Below, piece by piece: positions 1 to 6,298 of a DNA stretch of 7,902 nucleotides. Position 1 is the first letter of the stretch. Each line of letters opens with the position of its first letter. The notes below the pieces were generated by a model. The model was not told the DNA's origin, did not search any database, and saw only the letters and a program-made list of their open reading frames with translations. The stretch comes from Neptuniibacter sp. (GTDB lineage: Bacteria > Pseudomonadota > Gammaproteobacteria > Pseudomonadales > Balneatricaceae). A program made the position numbers and the translations under genes. Where the stretch lies: positions 1-7,902 of the forward strand of contig JAIBDV010000127.1 in the NCBI GenBank assembly GCA_024686055.1, read 5' to 3'.

Positions 1-450
1 GCCGATCACCCTTGGGCCCGGCGCACTCTGCTCCGCCAGTTCCTCACGCAGGGTGCGGTTTTCCAGCGTTAACGCCCGTTTTTCCACCGCCCGACGCACC
101 ACGTCCTGCAGCAGGTCAGCGGCGAAGGGTTTCTCAATGAAATCGTAGGCACCGTCACGAATGGCATTCACCGCCATCGAGATATCACCATGGCCGGTAA
201 TCAGGATGACGGGCAGGTCAGGGTCAATGGCCTGGACGCGCTTCATCAGTTCCAGGCCATCCATACCCGGCAGATTAATGTCGGTAACCAGCACACCCGG
301 CCAGTCATCGGTCAGCCGCTCCAGCACCGGTTCCGCCCGTTCAAACGCGGTAACGTCGTAACCTGCCAGTTCCAGCGTCTGTCCGGCGGCCAGTCGAATA
401 TGGGGCTCATCATCCACCAGCATCAGCGGAACAGGCGTCTGGGTATGCAT
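1..450 (-). CDS. dctD: C4-dicarboxylate response regulator DctD, NtrC family (N-terminal part, cut by window edge)
   Basis: This is the first 150 codons of a sigma-54-type response regulator; the rest lies beyond the left edge (full-length members are about 440-460 residues). Residues about 6-120 form a receiver domain. Acidic residues D13-D14 precede the phospho-acceptor D57 in 'VTDINLPGMDG', with the switch threonine T85 in 'LITGHGD' and the conserved lysine K107 in 'IEKPF'. A helical linker (about 120-145, rich in Glu, Arg and Leu) follows, and the final 'RVIG' looks like the start of the AAA+ domain. 'ITGHGDISMAV' with 'YDFIEKPF' is characteristic of the DctD/NtrC group. The ATG at 450 is preceded by AGGA at a 6-nt spacing. 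The gene starts 11 bp after the dctB stop, so it is almost certainly co-transcribed with its kinase. By family, phosphorylated DctD activates sigma-54 promoters of dicarboxylate transporter genes (dctA or dctPQM). DctD rather than another NtrC paralogue is inferred mainly from the DctB partner. Confidence 0.9.
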   Translation of the reverse strand, partial: MHTQTPVPLMLVDDEPHIRLAAGQTLELAGYDVTAFERAEPVLERLTDDWPGVLVTDINLPGMDGLELMKRVQAIDPDLPVILITGHGDISMAVNAIRDGAYDFIEKPFAADLLQDVVRRAVEKRALTLENRTLREELAEQSAPGPRVIG

Positions 451-460
451 AGGGTTTCCT
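451..460 (-). promoter_or_regulatory. Ribosome binding site of dctD
   Basis: Read on the minus strand, the sequence before the ATG is AGGAAACCCT, giving AGGA with a 6-nt spacer. It lies wholly within the 11-bp dctB-dctD gap. It fixes the dctD start and fits translation from a dctBD message. Confidence 0.65.
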
Positions 461-461
461 T

Positions 462-2711
462 TTATTTGATCAGATCCGACTGCTGCGGTGCATCACACAG
501 CGGCAGGGTCAGGGTAAAGACGGCACCACCCTGTGGATGGTTAGCCGCACTGAGCTGGCCATTCAGGCTTTCAATAATACGGTGTGAAATAGATAATCCC
601 AGCCCCAGTCCCTGGCCTGATTTTTTGGTGGTGTAAAACGGCTCGAACACCCGGTCCAGATCAGCATCTGGAATACCGGGGCCAACGTCACGTAGCGCCA
701 GCAACAGCTGCTGTTCTTGCAACTCAATTCTCACCTGTAACTGTTTTTCCGGCTGCGTCTCCATCGCCTGCAAGGCATTACGAATCAGATTCACCAGCAC
801 CTGTTCCAGCCGTACCATATCACCCAGTACATAGTAACGTTCCAGCTGGGGCGGCCATTCGATCTCGGCACCTTTTTTATGCAGCTGGCCATACAGGATC
901 GACATGGCCCCGTCGCGCAGCGCTTTCAGGCACACCGGTTCCGGCTGGCCGCTGCTGTTGCGGGCGTATTCTTTAAGCGGGTGAATAATCTTGGCCATCC
1001 GTTCAGTCAGCGCGCTGATCTCAATCAGGTTGGTTTCCACCGTCTGCTGTTTACCCAGCGCCATAAACGCACGCGCATTGTCGGCATAGGCCCGGATGGC
1101 CGTCAGCGGCTGGTTCAGCTCATGGTTAATCCCCGCCGCCAGCTGGCCCAGCACAGCCAGTTTGGCGGTCTGAATCAGCTCGTTACGGGTCCGGTCATGG
1201 CGTTCGATCTCGGTTAACAACCGGGCATTGGTTTCGGTCAGGTCCGCGGTCCGTGATTTCACCCGACTTTCCAGCTGACCATGGGCACGTTTGAGCTGGC
1301 GCTCGGATTCTTTACGCTCGGTAATATCATGCACGGTGGCGATAAAACGCAGCTGGTCACCCATCTGCATCTGGCCGATCACCAGCTCAATCGGAAACAC
1401 ACTCCCGCCCTGGCGCACACCAGTGGCTTCAAGCATCAGTTCATGTGGCCGCTGCCCATCGTCTGCAACCAGATGCCGCCAGCATAAAGGCCGGTCCGGC
1501 TGGCTCAGCAGACAACTGAAATAACTGCCACGAATCTGTGCCCCCTGGTAACCAAACAGTGTCTCTGCGGTGGGGTTAAACGACTCGATCCGCCCCTGCC
1601 GGTCCATGGTGATCAGGCCAGCGCGGGTATTATCAATGATCGCCCGCACCCGGCTTTCATTTTCTTCCAGTGCCTGGGTGCGCTGCTGCTTAAACTCCGC
1701 CCGCTCCTGTTGCGCCCGACGCCGGGTCAACAGAAACAGGCCCAGCAGTACCAGCGCCACATAACCAGAGGCCACCAGCACCACCGACTCCCAGACACTC
1801 TGGCGAATCCCGGCGGTTTGCGCCAGCGATACCAGGCGTAAGCCATAGCCCTCCAGGTAGGTGTCCTGCAGCAGGTATTCCCGTGGTTCAGCACCATCCA
1901 GTGCCGGGTTATCCAGCTGAACGGCATCCAGCAGCGTCACCAGCGCGCTGCCATCGCCACGGGCCTTACGCTCGATAATGCCCAGTGCTTTCAGTGGATG
2001 ACTGCCGTAGCGCAGGCTGCCCACAATCCGCTGCATATCCCCTTGCGACAGTGGCTTGAGCAGCCGAAATTTCCAGTCCTTACGGGTTGAGATAAACACC
2101 ACATCATCATCATCGACCACCAGAATATCCAGCATCGGGTCATTCCAGTCTTCCTCGATATCATTAAGGTCGATCTTCACCACCACTACCCCGATGATGC
2201 TGTCCACCAGCTGTACTGGGTACGAGAAGTAATAACCCCGCTTACCTGAGGTTGTCCCCACCGCAGAGTACGCTCCGGAGCGGCCCTGCATAGCCATTTT
2301 GAAATAGGGCCGGAAGGCAAAGTTACGCCCCAGAAAGCTGCGTGGGCCGGATTCGTTACTGGAGGCAATCGTGGTGCCATCGGGATTCATCAAATAGACA
2401 TCAGAGGCTTCCAGAATCCGGTTCACTCGGTGCAGATAGAGGCTGGCGCTATGGCGGCGCTCCAGGTTAGCAGGCTGTTGTAACACCTGGATCAGATCCC
2501 CGTGTGTCGCCAGCAGCTCGGGGGTATTGCGGTAACGCTCCAGCGTCTGGCTGAGGCTGAGGCGATAGCGATTCAGGTCCGTCTGCGAGCGTTGCTGCAG
2601 CTCAGCCAGACCCTGCTTGCGATTAATCGCAGCCGTCTGACCGATGATCAGTAAAAAGATCAGCACCAGCATAAACAGGCTGACAAGGCGGATGCGGGGC
2701 GAATACTTCAC
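462..2711 (-). CDS. dctB: Membrane sensor histidine kinase DctB with an added PAS domain
   Basis: This 749-residue sensor kinase is expected to detect periplasmic C4-dicarboxylates and phosphorylate DctD. TM1 is at about 9-28. A periplasmic double-Cache-type sensor (about 30-305) carries the DctB-like stretches 'GRNFAFRPYF' (128-137) and 'GTTSGKRGYYFSYPV' (152-166). TM2 is at about 309-330 and ends in RRR. A PAS domain follows (about 350-465, ending 'TVHDITERK'), then a coiled coil (about 465-515). The HisKA H-box has H530 in 'GINHELNQPLTAIRAYADN', a hallmark of the DctB family. The HATPase_c domain has N641/N645 (N-box), DVGPGI (675-680), FEPFYTTK (689-696) and GQGLGLGL (699-706), so the catalytic residues are intact. 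Classical rhizobial DctB is about 620 residues; the PAS domain accounts for the extra length. The start is GTG, with only a weak GGGA 8 nt upstream and no in-frame ATG nearby upstream. The basic N-terminus before TM1 supports this start. The gene forms an operon with dctD. Confidence 0.92.
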   Translation of the reverse strand: MKYSPRIRLVSLFMLVLIFLLIIGQTAAINRKQGLAELQQRSQTDLNRYRLSLSQTLERYRNTPELLATHGDLIQVLQQPANLERRHSASLYLHRVNRILEASDVYLMNPDGTTIASSNESGPRSFLGRNFAFRPYFKMAMQGRSGAYSAVGTTSGKRGYYFSYPVQLVDSIIGVVVVKIDLNDIEEDWNDPMLDILVVDDDDVVFISTRKDWKFRLLKPLSQGDMQRIVGSLRYGSHPLKALGIIERKARGDGSALVTLLDAVQLDNPALDGAEPREYLLQDTYLEGYGLRLVSLAQTAGIRQSVWESVVLVASGYVALVLLGLFLLTRRRAQQERAEFKQQRTQALEENESRVRAIIDNTRAGLITMDRQGRIESFNPTAETLFGYQGAQIRGSYFSCLLSQPDRPLCWRHLVADDGQRPHELMLEATGVRQGGSVFPIELVIGQMQMGDQLRFIATVHDITERKESERQLKRAHGQLESRVKSRTADLTETNARLLTEIERHDRTRNELIQTAKLAVLGQLAAGINHELNQPLTAIRAYADNARAFMALGKQQTVETNLIEISALTERMAKIIHPLKEYARNSSGQPEPVCLKALRDGAMSILYGQLHKKGAEIEWPPQLERYYVLGDMVRLEQVLVNLIRNALQAMETQPEKQLQVRIELQEQQLLLALRDVGPGIPDADLDRVFEPFYTTKKSGQGLGLGLSISHRIIESLNGQLSAANHPQGGAVFTLTLPLCDAPQQSDLIK

Positions 2712-2740
2712 GATAGGATTCCCGATAATTTCTGCCAGGT

Positions 2741-2769
2741 ATTATGCGTTGTCCGCGGATAACTTGAAA
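2741..2769 (-). promoter_or_regulatory. Candidate dctB promoter (weak)
   Basis: On the minus strand a CATAAT box (2746..2741, five of six to the -10 consensus) has, 17 nt upstream, TTTCAA (2769..2764, only three of six to the -35 consensus). Transcription would start about 25 bp before the GTG of dctB. The poor -35 suggests dependence on an activator, or that the call is wrong. I found no -24/-12 sigma-54 element here. Confidence 0.35.
2748..2763. repeat. 16-bp near-perfect palindrome, possible operator, in the dctB-pyk gap
   Basis: GTTGTCCGCGGATAAC is an inverted repeat with a single mismatched pair: GTT/AAC arms, one mismatch, and a perfect TCCGCGGA core. It lies exactly in the spacer between the candidate -10 and -35 boxes of dctB and directly upstream of the candidate pyk -35. 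That position suits a repressor or dual regulator, but the cognate protein is unknown. Chance occurrence is possible. Confidence 0.4.
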
Positions 2770-2792
2770 TAGAACCCCCGCTCCCATACCTT
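2764..2792 (+). promoter_or_regulatory. Candidate pyk promoter (weak)
   Basis: TTGAAA (2764-2769) resembles a -35 box. TACCTT (2787-2792), 17 nt downstream, keeps the key T1, A2 and T6 of a -10 box. The leader would be about 30 nt, with GGTGAG (2818-2823) as the ribosome binding site 8 nt before the pyk ATG. This -35 shares its bases with the weak -35 proposed for dctB on the other strand, so the two promoters could compete. Confidence 0.35.
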
Positions 2793-2831
2793 GGTAGCAT
2801 TAACCCTACACTTCCCTGGTGAGATGCACAG

Positions 2832-4268
2832 ATGCTCAAACGCACCAAAATCGTGGCCACCCTCGGCCCGGCAACAGATAAAGATGACGTACTGGAACAA
2901 TTGCTGCGCAGTGGCGTGAACATGGTACGGCTGAACTTCTCCCACGGCAGCGCCGATGATCACCGTCAGCGTGCCGAAAAGGTGCGCACCAGCGCCCGTA
3001 AACTGGGGCTTTCCGTGGCCGTGCTGGGTGATCTGCAGGGGCCAAAAATCCGTATCGCACGGTTTAAGAATGGCCCGATTGAGCTGGCCACTGGCGATCT
3101 GTTCCTGCTCGATTCCGAACTGGACACCAACGCTGGTAACCAGCGCCAGGTCGGGCTGGATTATAAAAACCTGCCCCGCGACAGCGCACCCGACGATCTG
3201 TTGCTGCTGGACGATGGCCGGGTACAGCTTAAAGTGCTGAGTGTTAATGGCAGCAAGGTCGAAACCGAAGTCGTTATCGGTGGTCCGCTGTCCAACAACA
3301 AGGGCATCAATAAACAGGGGGGCGGCCTCTCTGCCGCCGCACTGACCGACAAAGACCGACGCGATATTCTGGTCGCCGCGGAGCTGGATATGGACTACGT
3401 TGCCGTGTCCTTTCCGCGTGTCGCCGAGGATCTGCATGAAGCGCGTCGTCTGCTGGCCGATGCCGGTAGCCGGGCAGAGATTATTGCCAAGATCGAGCGG
3501 GCTGAAACCGTCACCAGCCCGGAAGCACTGGACGAGATCCTGCTGGCCTGCGACGGGGCGATGGTCGCCCGTGGTGACCTGGGGGTTGAGATTGGCGATG
3601 CTGAGCTGATCGGGGTGCAGAAGCATATTATCCAGCGCGCCCGCGAGCTGAATAAAGTGGTGATCACCGCCACTCAGATGATGGAAACCATGATCCAGAA
3701 TCCAATGCCGACCCGCGCCGAAGTCTTCGACGTGGCTAACGCGATTCTGGATGGCACCGATGCGGTAATGCTGTCGGCAGAAACGGCTGCCGGTAATCAC
3801 CCGGTTGAAGTGGTACAGGCCATGACCCGTATCTGTCAGGGCGCGGAGAAACACCTGCTGTCCCGTCCGGTTTCTACCGGCATGACCCAGACGTGCGAGC
3901 GTTTCGATGAAGCCATTGCCCGTTCCGCCATGTACACCGCCAACCAGCTGACGGGCATTAAAGCGATCATCTGCCTGACCGAATCCGGCTCCACCCCGCT
4001 GTGGATGTCCCGTATCCGTTCCGGCTTGCCAATCTTTGCCCTGACCCGCCATGAGCGCACTCTGCGCCGGATGGCACTGTACCGCGGTGTGGAACCGATG
4101 TTCTTCGATGCCACGGCGGTCGATGACAGCAAACTCAACCACGAAGTACTGGCTGGCCTGAAAGCCCGCGACCAGCTGCAGTCTGGTGACCTGGTACTGC
4201 TGACCCGTGGCGCTGCTGTCGGCACGGATGGCGGCACCAACTCCATGCAGGTATTGATGGTCAGCTAA
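2832..4268 (+). CDS. pykA: Pyruvate kinase, PykA type
   Basis: This enzyme converts phosphoenolpyruvate and ADP to pyruvate and ATP in the cytoplasm, the last step of glycolysis. It has 478 residues, the usual length for PykA, and is complete. Substrate and metal residues are visible: R33, N35, S37 and H38 in 'VRLNFSHG', D67 in 'GDLQGPKIR', catalytic K220 and metal ligand E222 in 'AKIERAE', D249 in 'VARGDLGVEIG', and T281 in 'ITATQMMETM', followed by 'MPTRAEVFDVANAILDGTD'. The B domain carries 'LLLDDGRVQLKVL' and 'GGPLSNNKGIN', matching E. coli PykA rather than PykF. The C-terminal regulatory domain (about 350-478) includes 'TESGSTPLWMSRIRSGLPIFALTRHERT'. 'DLQGPKI' has Lys (K72) where K+-dependent enzymes have Glu (see finding). 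The gene is divergent from dctB, convergent with acuI, and appears monocistronic. The coding strand contains no in-frame TTA, CTA or TCA codon, which fits strong codon bias. Confidence 0.97.
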   Translation: MLKRTKIVATLGPATDKDDVLEQLLRSGVNMVRLNFSHGSADDHRQRAEKVRTSARKLGLSVAVLGDLQGPKIRIARFKNGPIELATGDLFLLDSELDTNAGNQRQVGLDYKNLPRDSAPDDLLLLDDGRVQLKVLSVNGSKVETEVVIGGPLSNNKGINKQGGGLSAAALTDKDRRDILVAAELDMDYVAVSFPRVAEDLHEARRLLADAGSRAEIIAKIERAETVTSPEALDEILLACDGAMVARGDLGVEIGDAELIGVQKHIIQRARELNKVVITATQMMETMIQNPMPTRAEVFDVANAILDGTDAVMLSAETAAGNHPVEVVQAMTRICQGAEKHLLSRPVSTGMTQTCERFDEAIARSAMYTANQLTGIKAIICLTESGSTPLWMSRIRSGLPIFALTRHERTLRRMALYRGVEPMFFDATAVDDSKLNHEVLAGLKARDQLQSGDLVLLTRGAAVGTDGGTNSMQVLMVS

Positions 4269-4291
4269 GCCGCTTTCCGGTCTGTTTACCA

Positions 4292-4324
4292 CAGCCCGTC
4301 GGTGTCGGTACACCGCACGGGCTG
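4292..4324. terminator. Hairpin between convergent pyk and acuI, possible bidirectional terminator
   Basis: CAGCCCGT (4292-4299) pairs with ACGGGCTG (4317-4324). Inside that, GGTG (4301-4304) pairs with CACC (4311-4314) around a 6-nt loop, with a small asymmetric bulge between the two stems. The hairpin starts 23 bp after the pyk stop and ends 9 bp before the acuI stop on the other strand. Neither side has a clear T-run, so it is not a textbook intrinsic terminator. It may instead stabilise 3' ends or act together with Rho. Confidence 0.5.
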
Positions 4325-4333
4325 CCTGCCATC

Positions 4334-5338
4334 TTAGCCGTTCAGATCCACCACAACCCGGCCCTGCACCTGACCCTGCATGATCTTCGCTGCCTGTTCA
4401 GGCACCTGTTCCAGTGAGACAACCTGCATTACCTGCTCCAGCTGTGCCATCGGCAGATCCTGCGCCAGCCGGTTCCAGGCCTCAGTACGACGCGCCAGCG
4501 GACACATTACCGAATCCACCCCCTGCAACCGTACATTACGCAGAATAAACGGCATCACCGAGGTCGGCAGACGGAAATCACCGGCCAGACCACAGGCCGC
4601 AACCACCGCGCTGTAATCCGCTTCGGCCAGTACCCGCGCCAGCATTTCACCACCCACGGTATCAACGGCACCCGCCCAGCGCTGCTTTTCTAACGGACGC
4701 GGCTTAGCCGCCATCTCTTCCCGGCTCAGAATCTCGCTGGCCCCCAGTGCCCGCAGGTAGTCATGGGTTGATTCGCGCCCGGTCACCGCCGCTACCTGAT
4801 AACCCAGTTTGGCCAGAATCGATACAGCCACGGAGCCAACACCACCGGCAGCACCGGTCACCACCACCGGGCCAGACTCAGGCGTAACACCGCCCTCTTC
4901 CAGCGCCATAACACACAACATCGCCGTCAGCCCGGCGGTGCCCACGGCCATCGCCTGCTGCGTGTTCAGCCCGGCGGGCAGCGGCACCAGCCAGTCAGCT
5001 TTCAGTTTCTGCTGCTGGCTATACCCCCCCCAGTATTTTTCGCCAACGCTCCAGCCAGTCAGCACCACTTTGTCACCGGCCTTGTAGGCATCGCTACGTG
5101 ACTCCAGCACGGTGCCGGCCAGATCAATGCCCGGTACCATCGGCCACTGCAACACGATTTTACCGGTACCGGTCACCGCCATGCCGTCTTTGTAGTTGAG
5201 GCTGGAATATTCCACCGCCACCCGCACATCTTCATCAGGCAGGTCTGCCACGGTCAGTGTTTCCAGTGTCGCCTGGGTTTTCTTGTCGTCATCCTGACGC
5301 AACAGCAAAGCTTTGAACGTATCCTGAGCAGCCATCAT
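4334..5338 (-). CDS. acuI: NADPH-dependent acrylyl-CoA reductase AcuI / YhdH family
   Basis: This is a cytoplasmic medium-chain dehydrogenase/reductase of 334 residues (family about 325-335). It is expected to reduce acrylyl-CoA to propionyl-CoA with NADPH, which detoxifies acrylate and feeds C3 metabolism. The GroES-like N-terminal domain (about 8-125) carries 'SSLNYKD' (45-51) and 'MVPGIDLAGTV'. The Rossmann domain has 'TGAAGGVGSVAV' (161-172), and 'GRESTHDYLRALGAS' (187-201) is the likely NADPH-binding loop. 'AACGLAG', 'PFILRNVRLQGVDSVM' (263-278) and the final 'QGRVVVDLN' are near-identical to E. coli YhdH as I recall it. The zinc ligands of alcohol dehydrogenases are absent, as expected for this family. 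Two ATGs are possible (5338 and 5335). GGAGG ends 3 nt before the first and 6 nt before the second, so the second may be the true start. The gene is divergent from a FadR-type regulator and convergent with pyk. The substrate comes from the family and is not proven by the sequence. Confidence 0.93.
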   Translation of the reverse strand: MMAAQDTFKALLLRQDDDKKTQATLETLTVADLPDEDVRVAVEYSSLNYKDGMAVTGTGKIVLQWPMVPGIDLAGTVLESRSDAYKAGDKVVLTGWSVGEKYWGGYSQQQKLKADWLVPLPAGLNTQQAMAVGTAGLTAMLCVMALEEGGVTPESGPVVVTGAAGGVGSVAVSILAKLGYQVAAVTGRESTHDYLRALGASEILSREEMAAKPRPLEKQRWAGAVDTVGGEMLARVLAEADYSAVVAACGLAGDFRLPTSVMPFILRNVRLQGVDSVMCPLARRTEAWNRLAQDLPMAQLEQVMQVVSLEQVPEQAAKIMQGQVQGRVVVDLNG

Positions 5339-5341
5339 GGG

Positions 5342-5346
5342 CCTCC
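5342..5346 (-). promoter_or_regulatory. Strong Shine-Dalgarno of acuI
   Basis: On the minus strand GGAGG precedes tandem ATG codons. The spacing is 3 nt to the ATG at 5338 and 6 nt to the ATG at 5335. The latter is nearer the usual optimum, so the mature protein may be one residue shorter than annotated. Confidence 0.6.
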
Positions 5347-5399
5347 GGTTCGATAAGTATCAGCTGGCAGCCCGGTCTGTCCGGCCACCTCTGCGCTGT

Positions 5400-5429
5400 A
5401 CATTAATCGCTCATTTACCTATTTGTCAA
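5400..5429 (-). promoter_or_regulatory. Candidate acuI promoter with consensus -35
   Basis: On the minus strand TTGACA (5429..5424) matches the -35 consensus exactly. TAATGT (5405..5400), after an 18-nt spacer, keeps T1, A2 and T6 of the -10 box. The leader would be about 55 nt to the acuI start. The -35 box is embedded in the central inverted repeat of the gap, so a protein bound there would be expected to block RNA polymerase. Confidence 0.5.
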
Positions 5430-5437
5430 ACAAATAG
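5419..5437. promoter_or_regulatory. FadR-subfamily operator-like inverted repeat
   Basis: CTATTTGT-CAA-ACAAATAG is a perfect 8-bp inverted repeat with a 3-bp centre. Its core, TTGTCAAACAA (5423-5433), fits the TNGTNNNACNA consensus known for the FadR subfamily of GntR regulators. An extra half-site, ACAAATA, recurs at 5446-5452. The divergent neighbouring gene encodes a regulator of exactly this subfamily. The repeat covers the -35 of the acuI promoter, and the extra half-site overlaps the proposed -35 of the regulator gene. This suggests repression of acuI and autoregulation. Confidence 0.7.
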
Positions 5438-5442
5438 AAAAT

Positions 5443-5470
5443 AAGACAAATAACCATTTTATGCTAAAGT
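5443..5470 (+). promoter_or_regulatory. Candidate promoter of the FadR-type regulator gene
   Basis: AAGACA (5443-5448), a 16-nt spacer and TAAAGT (5465-5470), with TG one base before the -10 (extended -10), give a plausible sigma-70 promoter. The leader would be about 40 nt. The -35 overlaps the second ACAAATA half-site. Confidence 0.45.
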
Positions 5471-5518
5471 GGTCGACTTCAGATTCAACCATCCGGCAGT
5501 AGAGGCACAGCGCAGACA

Positions 5519-6256
5519 ATGGCAATTAACTATGATCGGGTGGTCACCCAGAGCCTGGCAAAGCAGATCGCCGAACAGATTCGCAGCGCTATCCTGCAGG
5601 GGGATCTGCAGGTTGATGAACGCCTGCCCACCGAAGAAGAGCTGGCCGCCCGGTTTAACGTGTCTCGCCCCACTATCCGCGAAGCGCTGAAACGGCTGGC
5701 CGCCCAGCACCTGATTCGCTCCCGCCGCGGCCCGACGGGTGGCACCTTTGTCACCCGCCCCAGCACCGAAGAGATGAGTGATGCCCTCACCGGCACCGCA
5801 ACGCTGATGGTCAGCCTGGGCGAGTTTGACCTGGATTCAATCAGCGAAGCCCGCCGGGAAATGGAACAGCTTTGTCTGGGGCTGGCTGTGCAGCGGCGTA
5901 CTGAGAGCCAGCTGGCGGAGCTGAACGCTGCGCTGAACCAGCAACAGCAACCCATCAGTGATGAAGACTTCTGCGCCGCAGACATTCGCTTTCACCGTGC
6001 GCTGGTCGATGCTACCGCCAATCCAGTGCTGCAATTCAATATGTACACCGTGATTGAAGCCCTGCAACCGCTGACCAATATGCTGGCCAATCGCTTTCGT
6101 GACCGGGAGGTGATTATCGGTCATCACCAGGCACTGTATAACGCTATTGCAGCCCAGCAGATTGAGCCCGCACGCCAGGCACTGGATCAGCTGATTGACT
6201 ACCTGACCTGCCAGTACAGCAAAGCTCTGGCCTGGAAACAGCAGTCGTCGCAGTAG
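5519..6256 (+). CDS. GntR-family transcriptional regulator, FadR subfamily (FCD domain)
   Basis: This is a 245-residue DNA-binding regulator. The N-terminal winged helix-turn-helix (about 9-80) shows the GntR signature 'LAKQIAEQIRSAILQGDL', 'RLPTEEELAARFNVSRPTIREALKRL' (in two parts, 35-60) and the wing 'GPTGGTFV'. Residues about 98-232 form an all-helical FCD ligand-binding domain with D155 and H159 in 'ADIRFHRAL' and H203 in 'HHQALYNAI'. The fourth metal-ligand histidine usually seen near the C-terminus ('xxHL') appears to be replaced in 'ARQALDQLIDYL'. The ATG at 5519 is the only reasonable start; GAGG (5502-5505) lies 13 nt upstream, rather far. The gene is divergent from acuI with an operator-like palindrome between them, so acuI and its own gene are the likely targets. 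The effector is unknown; an acyl-CoA or short organic acid related to acrylate or propionate is inference. I do not recognise a specific named regulator. Confidence 0.88.
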   Translation: MAINYDRVVTQSLAKQIAEQIRSAILQGDLQVDERLPTEEELAARFNVSRPTIREALKRLAAQHLIRSRRGPTGGTFVTRPSTEEMSDALTGTATLMVSLGEFDLDSISEARREMEQLCLGLAVQRRTESQLAELNAALNQQQQPISDEDFCAADIRFHRALVDATANPVLQFNMYTVIEALQPLTNMLANRFRDREVIIGHHQALYNAIAAQQIEPARQALDQLIDYLTCQYSKALAWKQQSSQ

Positions 6257-6298
6257 CACGTAATTCGGTACGCTGCGGCGCAACAGATCGGCAGACGC

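Noticed and set aside
190..636. A 148-codon plus-strand frame over dctD and the end of dctB
   Set aside because: It is a shadow of the two real minus-strand genes. It has no domain and would span the dctB-dctD junction.
2794..2809. GTAG-N8-CTAC inverted repeat before pyk
   Set aside because: Only 4-bp arms that do not extend; this is expected by chance.
2712..2831. Sigma-54 (-24/-12) promoter in the dctB-pyk gap
   Set aside because: A TGGCAG occurs on the minus strand, but no TTGC/TGC element lies at the right distance.
2742..4313. A 523-codon open frame on the minus strand covering all of pyk
   Set aside because: It is codon-aligned with pyk, so antisense stops would need TTA, CTA or TCA codons in pyk, which strong codon bias excludes. 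The translation is rich in His, Gln and Gly with no recognisable domain. Pyruvate kinase on the plus strand is unambiguous.
5837..6283. A 148-codon minus-strand frame within the FadR-type regulator
   Set aside because: It overlaps a well-supported regulator gene and has no recognisable motif.
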